Assembly: GCA_000310025.1 (NCBI GenBank)
Contig: FN649727.1
Span: forward strand, 3,650,528 to 3,714,527
DNA: 64,000 bases
Direction: 5' to 3'
From: Ectocarpus siliculosus
Taxonomy: Eukaryota > Sar > Phaeophyceae > Ectocarpales > Ectocarpaceae
In this document: positions 11,512 through 22,800 of the stretch, piece after piece
Position numbering within the stretch: the stretch's first letter is position 1
How the letters are laid out: each line of letters opens with the position of its first letter
Position numbers and translations under genes: made by a program
Notes under the pieces: generated by a model
What the model was told of the DNA's origin: nothing
Database searches by the model: none
What the model saw: the letters and a program-made list of their open reading frames with translations, nothing else

Positions 11512-14500
11512 ATGCACGACTTCTGCCTCACTATCCCTTATGGGATGATTGTGATGTTTGGGGGAATCATTGGTTTCCTCGCAGCGGGCTCGAAAGCTTC
11601 TCTAATGGCGGGGGTGAGGATCGACTTTGTTCTCAACAAAATTCCGCCGCATTTAGTTCTCTGTCGGATCTCGGGATACTAGACGTTAGGGAGGAGTGCT
11701 CTGTGGTATGGCAGTACATCCCAGATGTATCTCTATCAGTGACTGTTGTTATTGAATGCCGTCCTTTTAAAACGGCACCCCTTTCCTTGCTTGCGCGCCC
11801 TCCGTTTCTCCAATTCGGCTCGCACGAAGTTGGAAAACATGTGTAGCTTGCTCCGTTCGCCAGTCTCCCGTTTGCTCTTTTTGATCTGTACACACGAGCA
11901 GTCCTCTTTTGTTGCTCGGGGGAGCTCCGGGCGGCTGCTTCCTTTTCATTTGTAGACCAAAAGTTTTAATTAAAGGGAATAATAAAAACACACACAGAAA
12001 GACTACCCATTCGAGATATACCCACAGTCGAACGGGATGTGGTGGAGTCTTTTCAGTGAGTGAAGGGAAACCGACTGGGTACTGGACTTATTTTGAGTCT
12101 TTTAAAGTCTAACACTGATGATTTATACCAGTGATGCCAGCTGGTGCTAAGTACAAAAACATCTGTATAGGTAACTTACATTTTACAATACATCCCCTAT
12201 AGTTCTCTACTGGGTCAACGACAAAATATCGGGGAGAAACCCTCCGTTGTGTCGTGAATTGTAAAGATTTGTAGACCAAAAGTGTTTTCAAGGACGTCGA
12301 AAACGCCCTGGGTTCCCATTGATGGGATGCCTAATCCATCTGCAATAGCAACGCTTTCGGCTCCTTTCAACCTGTGCGCCTTCCCACTGCTGGTCGGCTT
12401 GCATAACTTCTAGGTCCTCCCCTCTACCATTCTTTAGGCACGTTCGGGGGCAGATGCATGCTGTGTGTTAATCCGTTAGAGGTAGACATGTTATTGGTCT
12501 TGGGCTACGTCGCCGGAGTTCCTCTTTTGGTTGCCTCTTCTTCATCCAGCACGCCACGTTGCTGTCTTCGCAATGTATTTCCTACGGCTATGTGTGGCGC
12601 CTACCTCTCGTCGGCGGGCATACTGTACCAGGGCGGAAGCGGGGCGCTCCTCATGCTTCTGGGTTACGGAGGGTAAGCCCTGCTTTACATACATGTACAC
12701 GAGCTTGCGAGAGATTGATGGTTAAACTTTCTCTACAAAGAGTAGAGGATTTTCCTTTGATGCCATCTTCGTGTCATCTTCTCTGGGGTCCTGGTGCCTG
12801 TGCAGCTGAACACTCCGTCGGTATTTTCGTCACTATTTAGGATGTTCACACGATCGAAAGGAAATCCATTGGCATGCTGTGTGATGGTTAATTTTTCGTC
12901 TTGTTGTTGTGACACTGTAGGTAATTGGGCATCACAGCTATGGTTGCCTTCTTTCCTGAGGCCATATGATACTCAACCGAGGAGAGGACCATGGCACAAG
13001 AGTTTGAAGTAGCGTGCCTTCCCCCCCAAGTACATCCAGAGGTTTGCAGCGACCGAGAGAAGAAACAGCTGCGCAAGAGGCCGTATGGTAATTTCCTTTG
13101 CCGATGTCCAGCTTTGCCACGTCCCTACTCTACGAACAGCAAACGTAGCCAGTTGTTATCCCCACCCATGCCCCTTCGAGTAGATTATGTTGGCGGGATC
13201 GAGAACCCTCACTCCGCGCAAAGAGGATGATCGCACCACGTTGTGTTTAAATGGTCAAGCACTTTCGAGGCACTTGCACAGTGCTTACAACTGTCTCTGG
13301 AGTGAAAGCACCAGAAAATAAATTAAGTCGTACGCAGCTGTCATCTGTATGCAAGGAAGTAAGCACAAGATGCCGAACACCCGTAGCAGGATGCAGCGCA
13401 CCCTCCAAGCGACTCGCCGAATACCTCACGGCGCTCTGCGCTTGGTGATGTGAGAGCCTGGTGCGGTGAGAGCCCGGCGTGCTCCGTCCCAGCTTTGTAG
13501 GGATGCGAGGTCATTGGTCTACAACCACGGCAATGCACGACTATGAGTCACCCCCCCCCCCCCCCCCCATCGCATTTGACGCCTCTTAGCGTTGCTCCGT
13601 TTTTTGGCCTGCCAAACAATAGCCTCGACAGCATCATCGCGATCGTTCTGTCCCGCCGCACAGGATTATGCGGGCGCTGATGACCGCACTGCCGCAGACA
13701 CTTATGCTGACTTGCTCCTGCCTACCTTGCTTTACCGTATGTGCCGCATTTCCCCCCTTTCGGTGTCTCGGTCTCTTGATTTAGGTACATGGAGTACAAG
13801 GCGAAGTGAGTACGGAACCCCTCCCTGCAGCCCTGGCAGGCTTTGTGGCATCATTGTGCGGACAGAGAACGAATCTTGATCAAGGCAGCGGCGGTGCAGT
13901 ATCACATGGGTAGAGAAAAGGGCAGAGCAGTACAAGATGGCTGGCTTACCGGACCGTGCTGGGGATCATGCTGCGGTCCCCGTGTTTTTTTGTCAAGTTG
14001 AAGTTCGGGTTGTACGGGGTAGCAATGCCCCGACAAGAAGCCTTGGGGGCCTTCGGACCTTTTGTGCGCCCATCACCACTGGCCTCTTGCTTTGTCTTTC
14101 TTTTTTCAAACGTCTATATGGTGCAGAGCGCCGTTGGGTGGTGAACGGGTGAATGATGCAGCTGCGGAATACGAGGCATCCAATCGACAACCCCCCTGTT
14201 ACATTTTATCCGTACTAGTAGCACAATTGTTCGATATCGCTCCTACTGTTAAGTGCTTCGTAAATGTTGCTGCTGGTGATCCCTTACAACGCTGAATGCT
14301 CTCTTGCTCGCTTGTACTACAGGGGCACCGTCTCGCAGCTGTGGACTATCGCGTCGCTTGGTGAGTGCAGGGGCAGGGGGGTAAACGCCTACAACTGTGC
14401 ATTGAAACAGCCCTGTCGCAACATGGCAACCTCGTGAGGACCCACTCACTCTGTCAATAGTTGCGCTTGGCAAGATTTTGACACCCTGGCAGCAGATATT

Positions 14501-15142
14501 TCTGCTGTCTATTGGTCAAACGTAGTTACGATCTAGATCGGGCGAGGCTACACCGCAAGATTTCGGTGGTGAACGTGCGGCAGCTGGTTCCAAGTTTGTT
14601 TTCATCTGGTCCTGCTATGCGCTTGTAACTCCGTGGTGCAGGCAGGTACGCCTGAGCTGACTTTCGATAACCTTTTCGACAGAGGAGGCTTTTCCAAGCC
14701 GTGAAGCTTTTTTTGAACACACTTGTGTATGTTATGTGTGGACACATATTGTACGTACATGCCTGGTATCCTGTGTTGCATCGGTCGCATGTGCAACGCC
14801 GGCAATGTTTTCTCCTGTGCGACCAGCTCGTGCAACACGCACCGACAGGACAGCTTTTTACTCGCTGCTGCCCCTGTGTCTTTTTTCTCGCCTGGTTCCG
14901 TACGCTCACACCACGTTGCTCCTTCTCTCGTGTCCATGCGTTCCGCAGTGATATCCAACGTCATTTGGGTCATGATGGCGAAGCGGTTCCGCAAGACAGG
15001 GAAGATCATGCCGTCTGCGCCGCTCGGCATCCTCGCGCTGTTGATGGCCTTCTTCTACGCTTACCAGATGGCGAAGACGACCAAGACCAGCTTCAAACCT
15101 GCCGCACAGGATGGCAGCGCAACTGATAAGAAGGAGTCTTGA
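11512..15142 (+). CDS. TMEM14 / FAX family small membrane protein
   Basis: Five exons with matching phases: 11512-11613, 12632-12672, 13785-13805, 14323-14360, 14949-15142, giving 131 residues. The exons of 41, 21 and 38 nt are very short, yet each has canonical GT-AG borders. [20 protein letters not shown] corresponds to the first TMEM14 helix (human ASGGIIGYVKAGSVPSLAAG). [20 protein letters not shown] corresponds to the conserved motif before the last helix (human RFYHSGKFMPAGLIAGASLL). The protein is almost wholly three to four membrane helices with a short polar tail. Family members move fatty acids out of plastids (plant FAX) or porphyrin and lipid precursors in mitochondria (TMEM14C); which applies here is not shown. 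An in-frame ATG at 11461 would add 17 residues. Introns 1 and 2 each carry a dispersed repeat. Confidence 0.88.
11965..12266. mobile_element. Short retroposon-like element, copy 1, with 17-bp target duplication
   Basis: The 302-bp block is flanked by identical 17-bp repeats, ATTTGTAGACCAAAAGT, at 11948-11964 and 12267-12283. The block from CAGAAAGACTACCCATTCGA to about 12260 recurs at 52798-53075 with high identity, and a diverged 5' part recurs at 63525-63645. Length and target duplication fit a SINE or truncated LINE. It lies in intron 1 of the TMEM14-like gene. Confidence 0.8.
13176..13568 (-). repeat. Poly-G-headed dispersed repeat, copy B (near full length)
   Basis: About 390 bp, ending on the plus strand in a run of some 19 C (13549-13568). 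It matches the copy at 24284-24674 over essentially its whole length, from GAGTAGATTATGTTG to GCACGACTATGAGT. It sits in intron 2 of the TMEM14-like gene. Confidence 0.85.
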
Positions 15143-16860
15143 TGCTCTTTTTTAATTATTTTTTTGTTGGTCTCGCGGTCTTTGTCGAGGTATTGTAAGG
15201 TCGTTAGGATGTTGGACGCGGTAGAACGATAACCTTGAGCGAGCTGACCGATGTGATTCCGACCAACCCACTTGTAGACACCGCCGGGAGGAAGGTGAGG
15301 TGGGTTGAGGAGTTGACGCTGCCCGAAGGTGTCGGCCTATCCATGTACGTCGTTCGACGCGAGGCTGGTCGTGCGATGGGCCAGGGTTGACTGGTATATA
15401 GAGCGGCAGCATGACGTTGCGCCGCAGTTGTGTAGTATTGTCTTGTGTTTCCTGCGCACTAGAAGAGCCCTAGCGTACAAGCTTATCTTGCTTTTTTCCA
15501 ACGTACACAGCTGTACGGCGGGAGTTTTTTTGTGCGGATGTGCGGCCTGGGGTAGGAGTGGTGGAGGTGGGAAGTTGAATGGCTTCTGGTGACACGAAGG
15601 AGGCGTTTTTTCGCGTTCATGCGTTCTGTAACTTACGGAGCTCTCTTTGTCGTTGTGGGAGCTGCCGGCCAGCACAACGTTAGCCGAAGATTTTTTGCAG
15701 CAGGGCATCCGTAGTGAGCAATGGTGGGCGGTGAGGTCGTTTGCGCATCGACACTACTATGTAAGTTGTCAATGTCGTCCCCTGTTGATTTGTTCTGCCT
15801 TTCGGGTGGTGTTTTTTCCCGTAGTATCCGTCTCTGTAACAAGGGTTCACCTCGACTATTCTGTAGCATCCACGGCGTATGGGCCTCAACATGACTCAGA
15901 TATGTTTGTGGGGGGGTGACGGTGATAATTTATTTCTGTGTGCTTCTTCTCCATAGAGGAGCCGGGGATTGCATGGTTGGTTGGTCTCCGACTCGCCAGG
16001 AGTGTTTCCAACAGCTATGGTGTGTACGTACGTGTGACTTACACGCCTTTTCTCGAAGTTCAAATATCGCGCATCGTGTAGATACCTGTGAGCGACCTGC
16101 AGCCGCCGTCGAACCCTTCTTGTTTTTTTTTCTGTGTCACGATGTGTGTAGGTACGCGACCGGACGTTACCGATTCCTTGTATAAGGGGAAAGCAATGGT
16201 GTCGACTGCTGCCACCGCGCTCTGCGGAATGTTGACCTGCGGTCGTGCATTAGCATCACGCACAGCAGTAGCTGACGAAGTCTTGCTCCGTATTAACGGA
16301 TTGCATGGTTTGGAGATACGCACCATGCAGTTTAAAGCTTGGTACGCGGCCAGAAGATAAAATGATCTCTTGGGACATTGCTCGAACCATTTGGAATGAA
16401 AAATGCGTGCAGGATCGACCAATAGTCACATGATACCCTAAACACAGGAGTCTTTGAAACAGGTCTCCGCACCCACAAGACGACATATATCCTCTTGTGA
16501 CGCGCAGTGACAACTTTTTTTACAGGGTTGCAGGGTTGGTTCTCTGCGAGCTGTATCACGCCACTGATTGGTCAAGTTTTCCCGAGAACCCGAGATTTGA
16601 AATTTGGCAAGATTCAAACCGAAACCATCCGCCGCATCCGCAACCTCCGGCCGTTTGCCCTCTCTGGATGGGTTTGTATGTTGTGTGACGAAGAAGGGTG
16701 GACGTGTGGACGTGCATGGGCAGCGACTACTTCCCGCAGTCTCTCTAGTACATTTCCCGCGTCTGGTGCCGCTCTCATTCAACGCAAGACACCAAAAGCA
16801 ACACGGATAAAGAGAGTGGAGACATCCATCGTTGTGCACTCCACCCTGCACGTACAACAC
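15143..16860. other. Intergenic stretch, no gene seen
   Basis: It holds the 3' region of the TMEM14-like gene and the 5' region of the following plus-strand gene. A 16507 ATG opens the same frame as the downstream exon, but residues before 16861 lack the Ala/Pro/Lys-rich coding composition seen after it. An untranslated first exon may lie here. Confidence 0.4.
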
Positions 16861-19800
16861 ATGAGACCTCCGCCAAAGCGGGCCGGAGGCCGCCAGTCAA
16901 GAGGGCCGGCGCTCACTTCTGTACTCCCTGTGCCCGATGGATCTCGGCGTGCAGCACCCAGTACCGGCATGCCACCAGACGAGAGGCTGGACTCTCCGCC
17001 TGGTTCGGCGAATGGACCGGGTCACGGCAAGGTTGAGACAAGTGCTGGTGCCGCCGTCGAGGGCGAACCTAGACCCGAGAGTGATCGCCACCGGCTCAGC
17101 TCTCAAGCAGCTGTATCACCAGCAGCGCCGGAGGCTTCGGCAGCCGATGAGCTGCAGCGACAAGCTCGCCACTTCTCCAGCGAGGGCTGCGTGTTTCGAG
17201 TCGGGGACACGGTCCTGGCCAGAACCGCGGGCAGGCCTGCCAGGGAGGCCACTGTCGTCGAGGCGGACCCCTCCGACGGTTCGCGCTTCAAGGTCGCTTT
17301 CAAGGACAAGCGCAAGAAGGGCGGCTGGCGGGACAAGAACGAGCTGTCTTCTCTCCCTCGGCCCGCCGACGCTGGGTCTGCTGCAACCGCGATGGTGCCA
17401 CTGCCGTCGAGTTCCGCCGCTGCTGCTGGTGAAGCAAGGCCGGCGCCGCCGCAGCAGCGAAGAGATGACAGAAACGCAGAGGTCGATGCTGCTGCTGCTG
17501 CTGCAACTGCACCGGAACCTTCACTGGCCGCCGACAGCGAGAGGACATCTGGCAAGCAGCAGCCGCCCTGTTCAGAAGTTGTAGCAGCTGAATCACCGGG
17601 GGCACTGGCGGCTGCGGTAAGTGACGAGGCACAGCGACAGGGCCACCTCCCAAGCGGGGGCTGCTTGTTCCAAGTCGGGGATGCGGTGCTGGTGAACACC
17701 GCCGGCAAGGCGGCGGCGTCTTCTTCGGAGGCCACCGTTGTCGAAGTGGATCCCCCCGGCGGCTCGCGGTTCAAGGTTGCTTTCAAAGACAAGCGCAAGA
17801 AGGGGGGCTGGCGGGACAAGAGCGAGCTGTCCGCTGTTCGGCACACCGGCGCCGGATCTACCGCCGCGGGACAGCCTCCTTCAGAGCCTGCTTCCGGCGC
17901 TGCTTGTGGCACGGGCGGCGGCGGTGGTGGTACCGTTGGTGCTGAACCTGGTGCTGGGCTACCACGGCCAGGAGCCAGCGACACCAGGTCCTCGCCGGCA
18001 TGTTCTTCGACAGCGGTCGAGGCCGAGCCGATGCCGCAAAGCGACCGACAGCCCAGCCCAACAGCGGTAGTCGGCACTCATGAGTCTTCGGAGCCAGCTG
18101 CGCCGGTACCGGCACCGGCGTCGCCCTCAGGTCCCTTGTTTGGAGTCGGGGAGGCGGTGCTGGTGAGCACGGCCGGCAAGACGGCGGCGACAGCTTCGTT
18201 TGAGGCCACGGTTGTCGAGGTGGACCCCTCCGACTCCTCGCGGTTCAGGGTCGCCTTCAAGAACAAGCGCAAGCAAGGTGGCTGGCGGCACAGGAGCGAG
18301 CTGTCCGCTCTTATGCGCCGCACCGGCGCTAGATCTACCGCAACGCGACCAGCTTCTGGGTCGGTCGGCAACGCCGGTCCTACCAGTGGCTCTTCTGCAA
18401 GTCACGAGAAGAGTAGAGCCGGGATGTTGGGGCAAGGAGGCCGTGCATCCGAGGCCCCGGCACTGGGCGCTGCTTCCGAGGCGAGAGCGCGGGCAAAGGG
18501 CCCGCCGGGCCAAGGCTTGCAGCGGTCGGCGTCACAGGGGGAGAGGCCCGTCGACAAGGTCGGGAATAGGAAAACAGCGGCGCCGGCGATGGATACTACC
18601 GCCGTGCGGGAGAGCGGGGGCATTTCGGGACCGCCGAAGAGAAAGCGATCCGCGGCTACTGCGGCGGCGGCTGCCATCACGGCAACTGCTGGCAACCGCG
18701 GTAGAGGAGGCAGCAGAAGCAGCGGCGGCGGTGGCGTCCAAGCTATCAAAAAGAAGCCTGTGAAGAAGGGGGGCCAGGCCAAACGGGGGTCCGTTGCTGC
18801 TGCTGGTGGTACTGCCGCTGGGATCACGAAAAAGACGCCCCGCAAGAAGGGCTGGCAACGGCCGACGGTGGTGACTCCTGGGTCTGTGGAGGGACGCCCG
18901 GAGTCTGCACTCAGGTTGGTTGGACACCTCTTGTGTGTGTGCGCGGCCTCGGAAATGGCTACCGCCACAAGTTCTAAACTCTTTTCTTTTGCTCAACACC
19001 GCTCGGAGCGCGCCTTTGCCGACCCAAGCCGACGCCCCCCTCCCGTCACCGTTTCATTCTTTTCCCCTTCTCCTCGTCTTCCCGTCGTTCTCCGCCTCTG
19101 CCTCCGCCCCAACACAGGACTACCCACCCGACAGAGATCATCCGGCCGAGAAAGCAGTTCAAGGTCCAACAGGCCCGAGTAACGCCCAAGGCCAGGGCCG
19201 GCTCGAGCAACCCCTCGTCTCGCGGAGCGGCGGCACCCCGTTCTTCCTTCTCGGCCGGCCGCGGCGGCAGCGCCAGCGCTCCCCGCCGCATGCTCTGCCA
19301 GCCGTCCCACTCCGTTCGAGACGCCAAGCGTGGAGGTTTTGAAGGTGGTGATGGCGGCGACCGCAGCAGCGGGGTGGGAGGAGGAGCAGGGGCTGACGAC
19401 GAGTCGGACGTGGTCCGACGTGGGCGACGCGCGCGGAGGCAGGTGCACCCGAGCCTGTCGGAGGACACGATGGCGGCCGCCAATGGCGGCATCGAGAGCG
19501 ACTACCGCAGCGATGAAGACGGGGAGGGCGCTGGTGCTGGCGGAGGCTACGGAGACGCCCCTTTTCGCTTCCGCACGAGCGAGGTTGCGCCGTGGGGGGA
19601 GGGAGATAGGCCGCTAATCAAGGTTGGTGGTGCAGGGGCGGGGAGGGGCGGCAGGGCGTCCTGGTGTTTTGCATGCCTTAGCTGTTAGACCATTGACCAC
19701 GGGTGAGGTCAGGTGGAGACAGCATTGATGGAGACGAAGGTGTGGCGTGGAAAGAGTCGGAGTGTGGTCATTACCGCCGCCTCCGCATACATCTAACTGG

Positions 19801-22800
19801 CCACCTCTTTTTCCTATTATTAATAGGTGCGACTGAGCCTGCTGGAAGGGGACGCCCCGCTGTCGGCCGAACGCAGCGCTCTCGCCGTCGTGACGTTTGT
19901 ATTCGACCGCCACCGCTACTCCGCCGAGCAGCTGGCTAACGTCCTGACGGCCGAGGGCTTCCTGTGCTACCGTGACGAGGACAAGAGGGTGAGCGATACT
20001 ACAGGTAGATAATGACGGGGCCGATCTTCGGTATAAGGGGGGGTGCACTCTGACGTGCAGCTTTCAAGGCTACTCTTGCTAAAAGAAAGAGCGCACAAGG
20101 AGCAGGTGCAGGACGTGTGTGTTCGCTGACCCGTTGTGTACTTCATCCTTCGCGACTTCTGTGCCTCCAAAAGGCACGACATGATCAACACCCACAATCA
20201 TGGCGATGGTGCGTCAGGAGGGCACCAGCGTATTTTTTCTTCTTTCGTGAGAGAGGGGAGAGCCACGGCACACACACTGGGTAGGAGGCAGTCATCACAC
20301 CGCTTCTCCGGAAGAACGTTCGGCGTACTATCAAAGGGCAACTGCTGATTGTGACGGTTACACTAGAAGACAACGACTGTTTGACGAACAGGTTTGGCAC
20401 CGTTTTTTTCCTTCCCTTTCTTCGAACCAATGGGCGTCCTCTTTGCACCGCCTACCATGCTATACTACTGCTTCAAGCTCTTGACGTTTGCTGGGGCGTT
20501 TGGTTAGCTCACGTTGCTCTCTGTACGCGCGTTGTGCACACAACCACGCGGCGGCACGCACGGCGCGGCGCTCGTTCTCCGCACAGGTGTTCGTGCTCAC
20601 GGAGAGCAAGGAAGCCGACCAGAAGGAGGCCCTGAGGCGCGTGCGTGAGCTGGCACTTTCGCGGTGCGGGGTGGAGGTCAAGGCGACCCCGTGGCTCGAG
20701 GGCCGGCCCGCCCTGGACGAGTTCCTGGACAACCACCGCGGTGTCCTCGACCTCATCATACGCCACCGCTTGGCGTGCGGGATGTGGTGCGTGTGTTTTA
20801 ACTTTTTTTTCTGCCATGTTGTATTGTTGGCGAGTTTCGCTCTCCGTTTTTTCTGTTTCTCTTGCCGTTCTGTTTTTTGCGGTTTTTGCCTCTTGAGCGA
20901 TTTGGCGGAGTGTGTTCGTGCATCAATTTTCGTCTTGTTGTTCTTGGGGTGTTTTTTGTCAGTGACCTCGCCCTCCTCCACAGTTTTTTTAGAACAGTTA
21001 CAGTTTATTTCCGCCTCAGCCCTTTTACAGGCTTGACCCACCCACGCCAAGGGACACCATCAACCCCTGCAGCATTCACAGGTGCCCGGTGTAGTAGCAA
21101 GGAGGACAACCCCATTGTTGGGTAACCGCTTGTTCATGGAAACGCCGGATTCCCCCCCCCCCCCCCCGATATCGACAGGTCTGAGGTTGGTGGGGTCTAC
21201 TTCAACGCGCTGTTCTGCGGGCGGCGGTCGAAGCGCACCTTCAATGGCGTCCGCCTGCAGATCAACCTGGCCGTGTCGCACAACCGTGCCCTGGAGACCG
21301 GGGTCTGGGAGCTGTGGATGACGGTGGAACCCGTGGTGCACCGCTTCTCGCCCGTGGATTGGTGAGGGAAATTCCGTTAGCAGGTGGCAGTAGTATGAGG
21401 CTTCGCCTCCAGCATTTTAGTCTTCGCCGGGTCTCGTATGGTGCTATCTTCAGGACGTTTCTTAACGTTGCCAACGTTCTGTTTTCTAGTCCTTTTGGTA
21501 GGAGTCGTGTTGGGTGCAGTTTGGTACTGATTCTGCGCGTGGAGCAAGGGAGTTTTGTGTGTGCCGAGTTTCTGTTTGGTGTTGTCTACGGAATGAATGC
21601 ATGGCTGTGTGTGGACACCGTGGCGAGTCGTGATATCTCTCGGGGGCTGATTGGTGAGCGTGACCCTATCGACGACCAAATCAGTTTTCGTTGGTGGTGG
21701 TGTTTCGCACTTGGAAGTTGTGGTTGAGCTTCTTGGCCGCAAAATAGCACGTTGGACCATTGTTTGAACTACGACAGACGTGAAGCGACAGAATCACGTA
21801 CAACGATGGTGCCTGATAGTTCGAGCAAGGAGTGCGTGTGCTTCGCGTCAGTAATTTTCTAAAGTCAAACTGAAAATCAAGGAACCGAAGAATATTCTCG
21901 GCTAAATGCAGAGCAAGCAAGTCGACGCGAGCGGAAAGAAAGACGCTGGCAAATAGGAAGGTTCACGTTACGTCGCCGCCTTCTCGTGAAGTGCTCGACC
22001 GTGCGTTGGAGGGGCCTTGGGTTCGATCGCAGCCGAGCCCCGTCGATCATTTACGATTGGACAGGTTTTTGCAACCAGCCGCTCGAAGTTTGGCAAGAGG
22101 TAGCGCACGAGATTACACGCCAGGCAGGATCGTTTCGCAGGCGTCTCCTCATTTTCTTTTTGTGCCGCGGTTGGGTGCGGCTTTGCGTCGCAGTGTCGCG
22201 GGGTTTGAACGCAGGGGTTCCACGGTACTTCGAAGAGAAGGGTATTCGGTTTTGGCAAGAGCTTCAACGAGCCCTGTAAGGAAATTATTTTGTCATGGGG
22301 TCAGTGTTAGAACAGGTTCTCCCTCCTCGAGGCGCCGCCCCCCTTATTTCAGCCTGCCAATGAACAGCGAGGCACAAGCACGCATTGCTGTCCAGGACGG
22401 CAGTCGGCACGATCAGTGGGCCTTCGTCTCGAGGAAGGGTTGCTACGAGTGCAAAACCTCACAACATTTGGCAGGACAGGAATCACAAGTGTAGTTGAAG
22501 ATATGAATGAATCCCCCCCCCTTTTTCTCTCCGTTCCTCCTCCTACCGTATCTCGGAGCCACACGTTTGACACGTTCAAAGGATAACACGAGGGCTCCTT
22601 GACCCATCCAATAGGAGGGATAAACTGAGACAAAACACGCTCGCTTGACGAACTCAACAAAGTTTATTCCTTATCCTGACGAACTCAACACCAGGTGGGC
22701 TCTGATGCAAGAGAAGGAAGACAAAGGGCTAGCAGATTTTTCCGGGTCTAAGTCGGACGATCTCGAGGAGCGGTTGCAGGTTGTCTGCCTGCCAAAGCTG

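Noticed and set aside
17103-18077. Minus-strand 324-codon frame opposite the triplicated units
   Set aside because: It mirrors the high-GC plus-strand exon, whose repeated protein pattern and phase-consistent splicing are clear.
22019-22041. GGGTTCGATCGCAGCC, like a tRNA T-arm box
   Set aside because: No matching acceptor, D or anticodon arms are found upstream.
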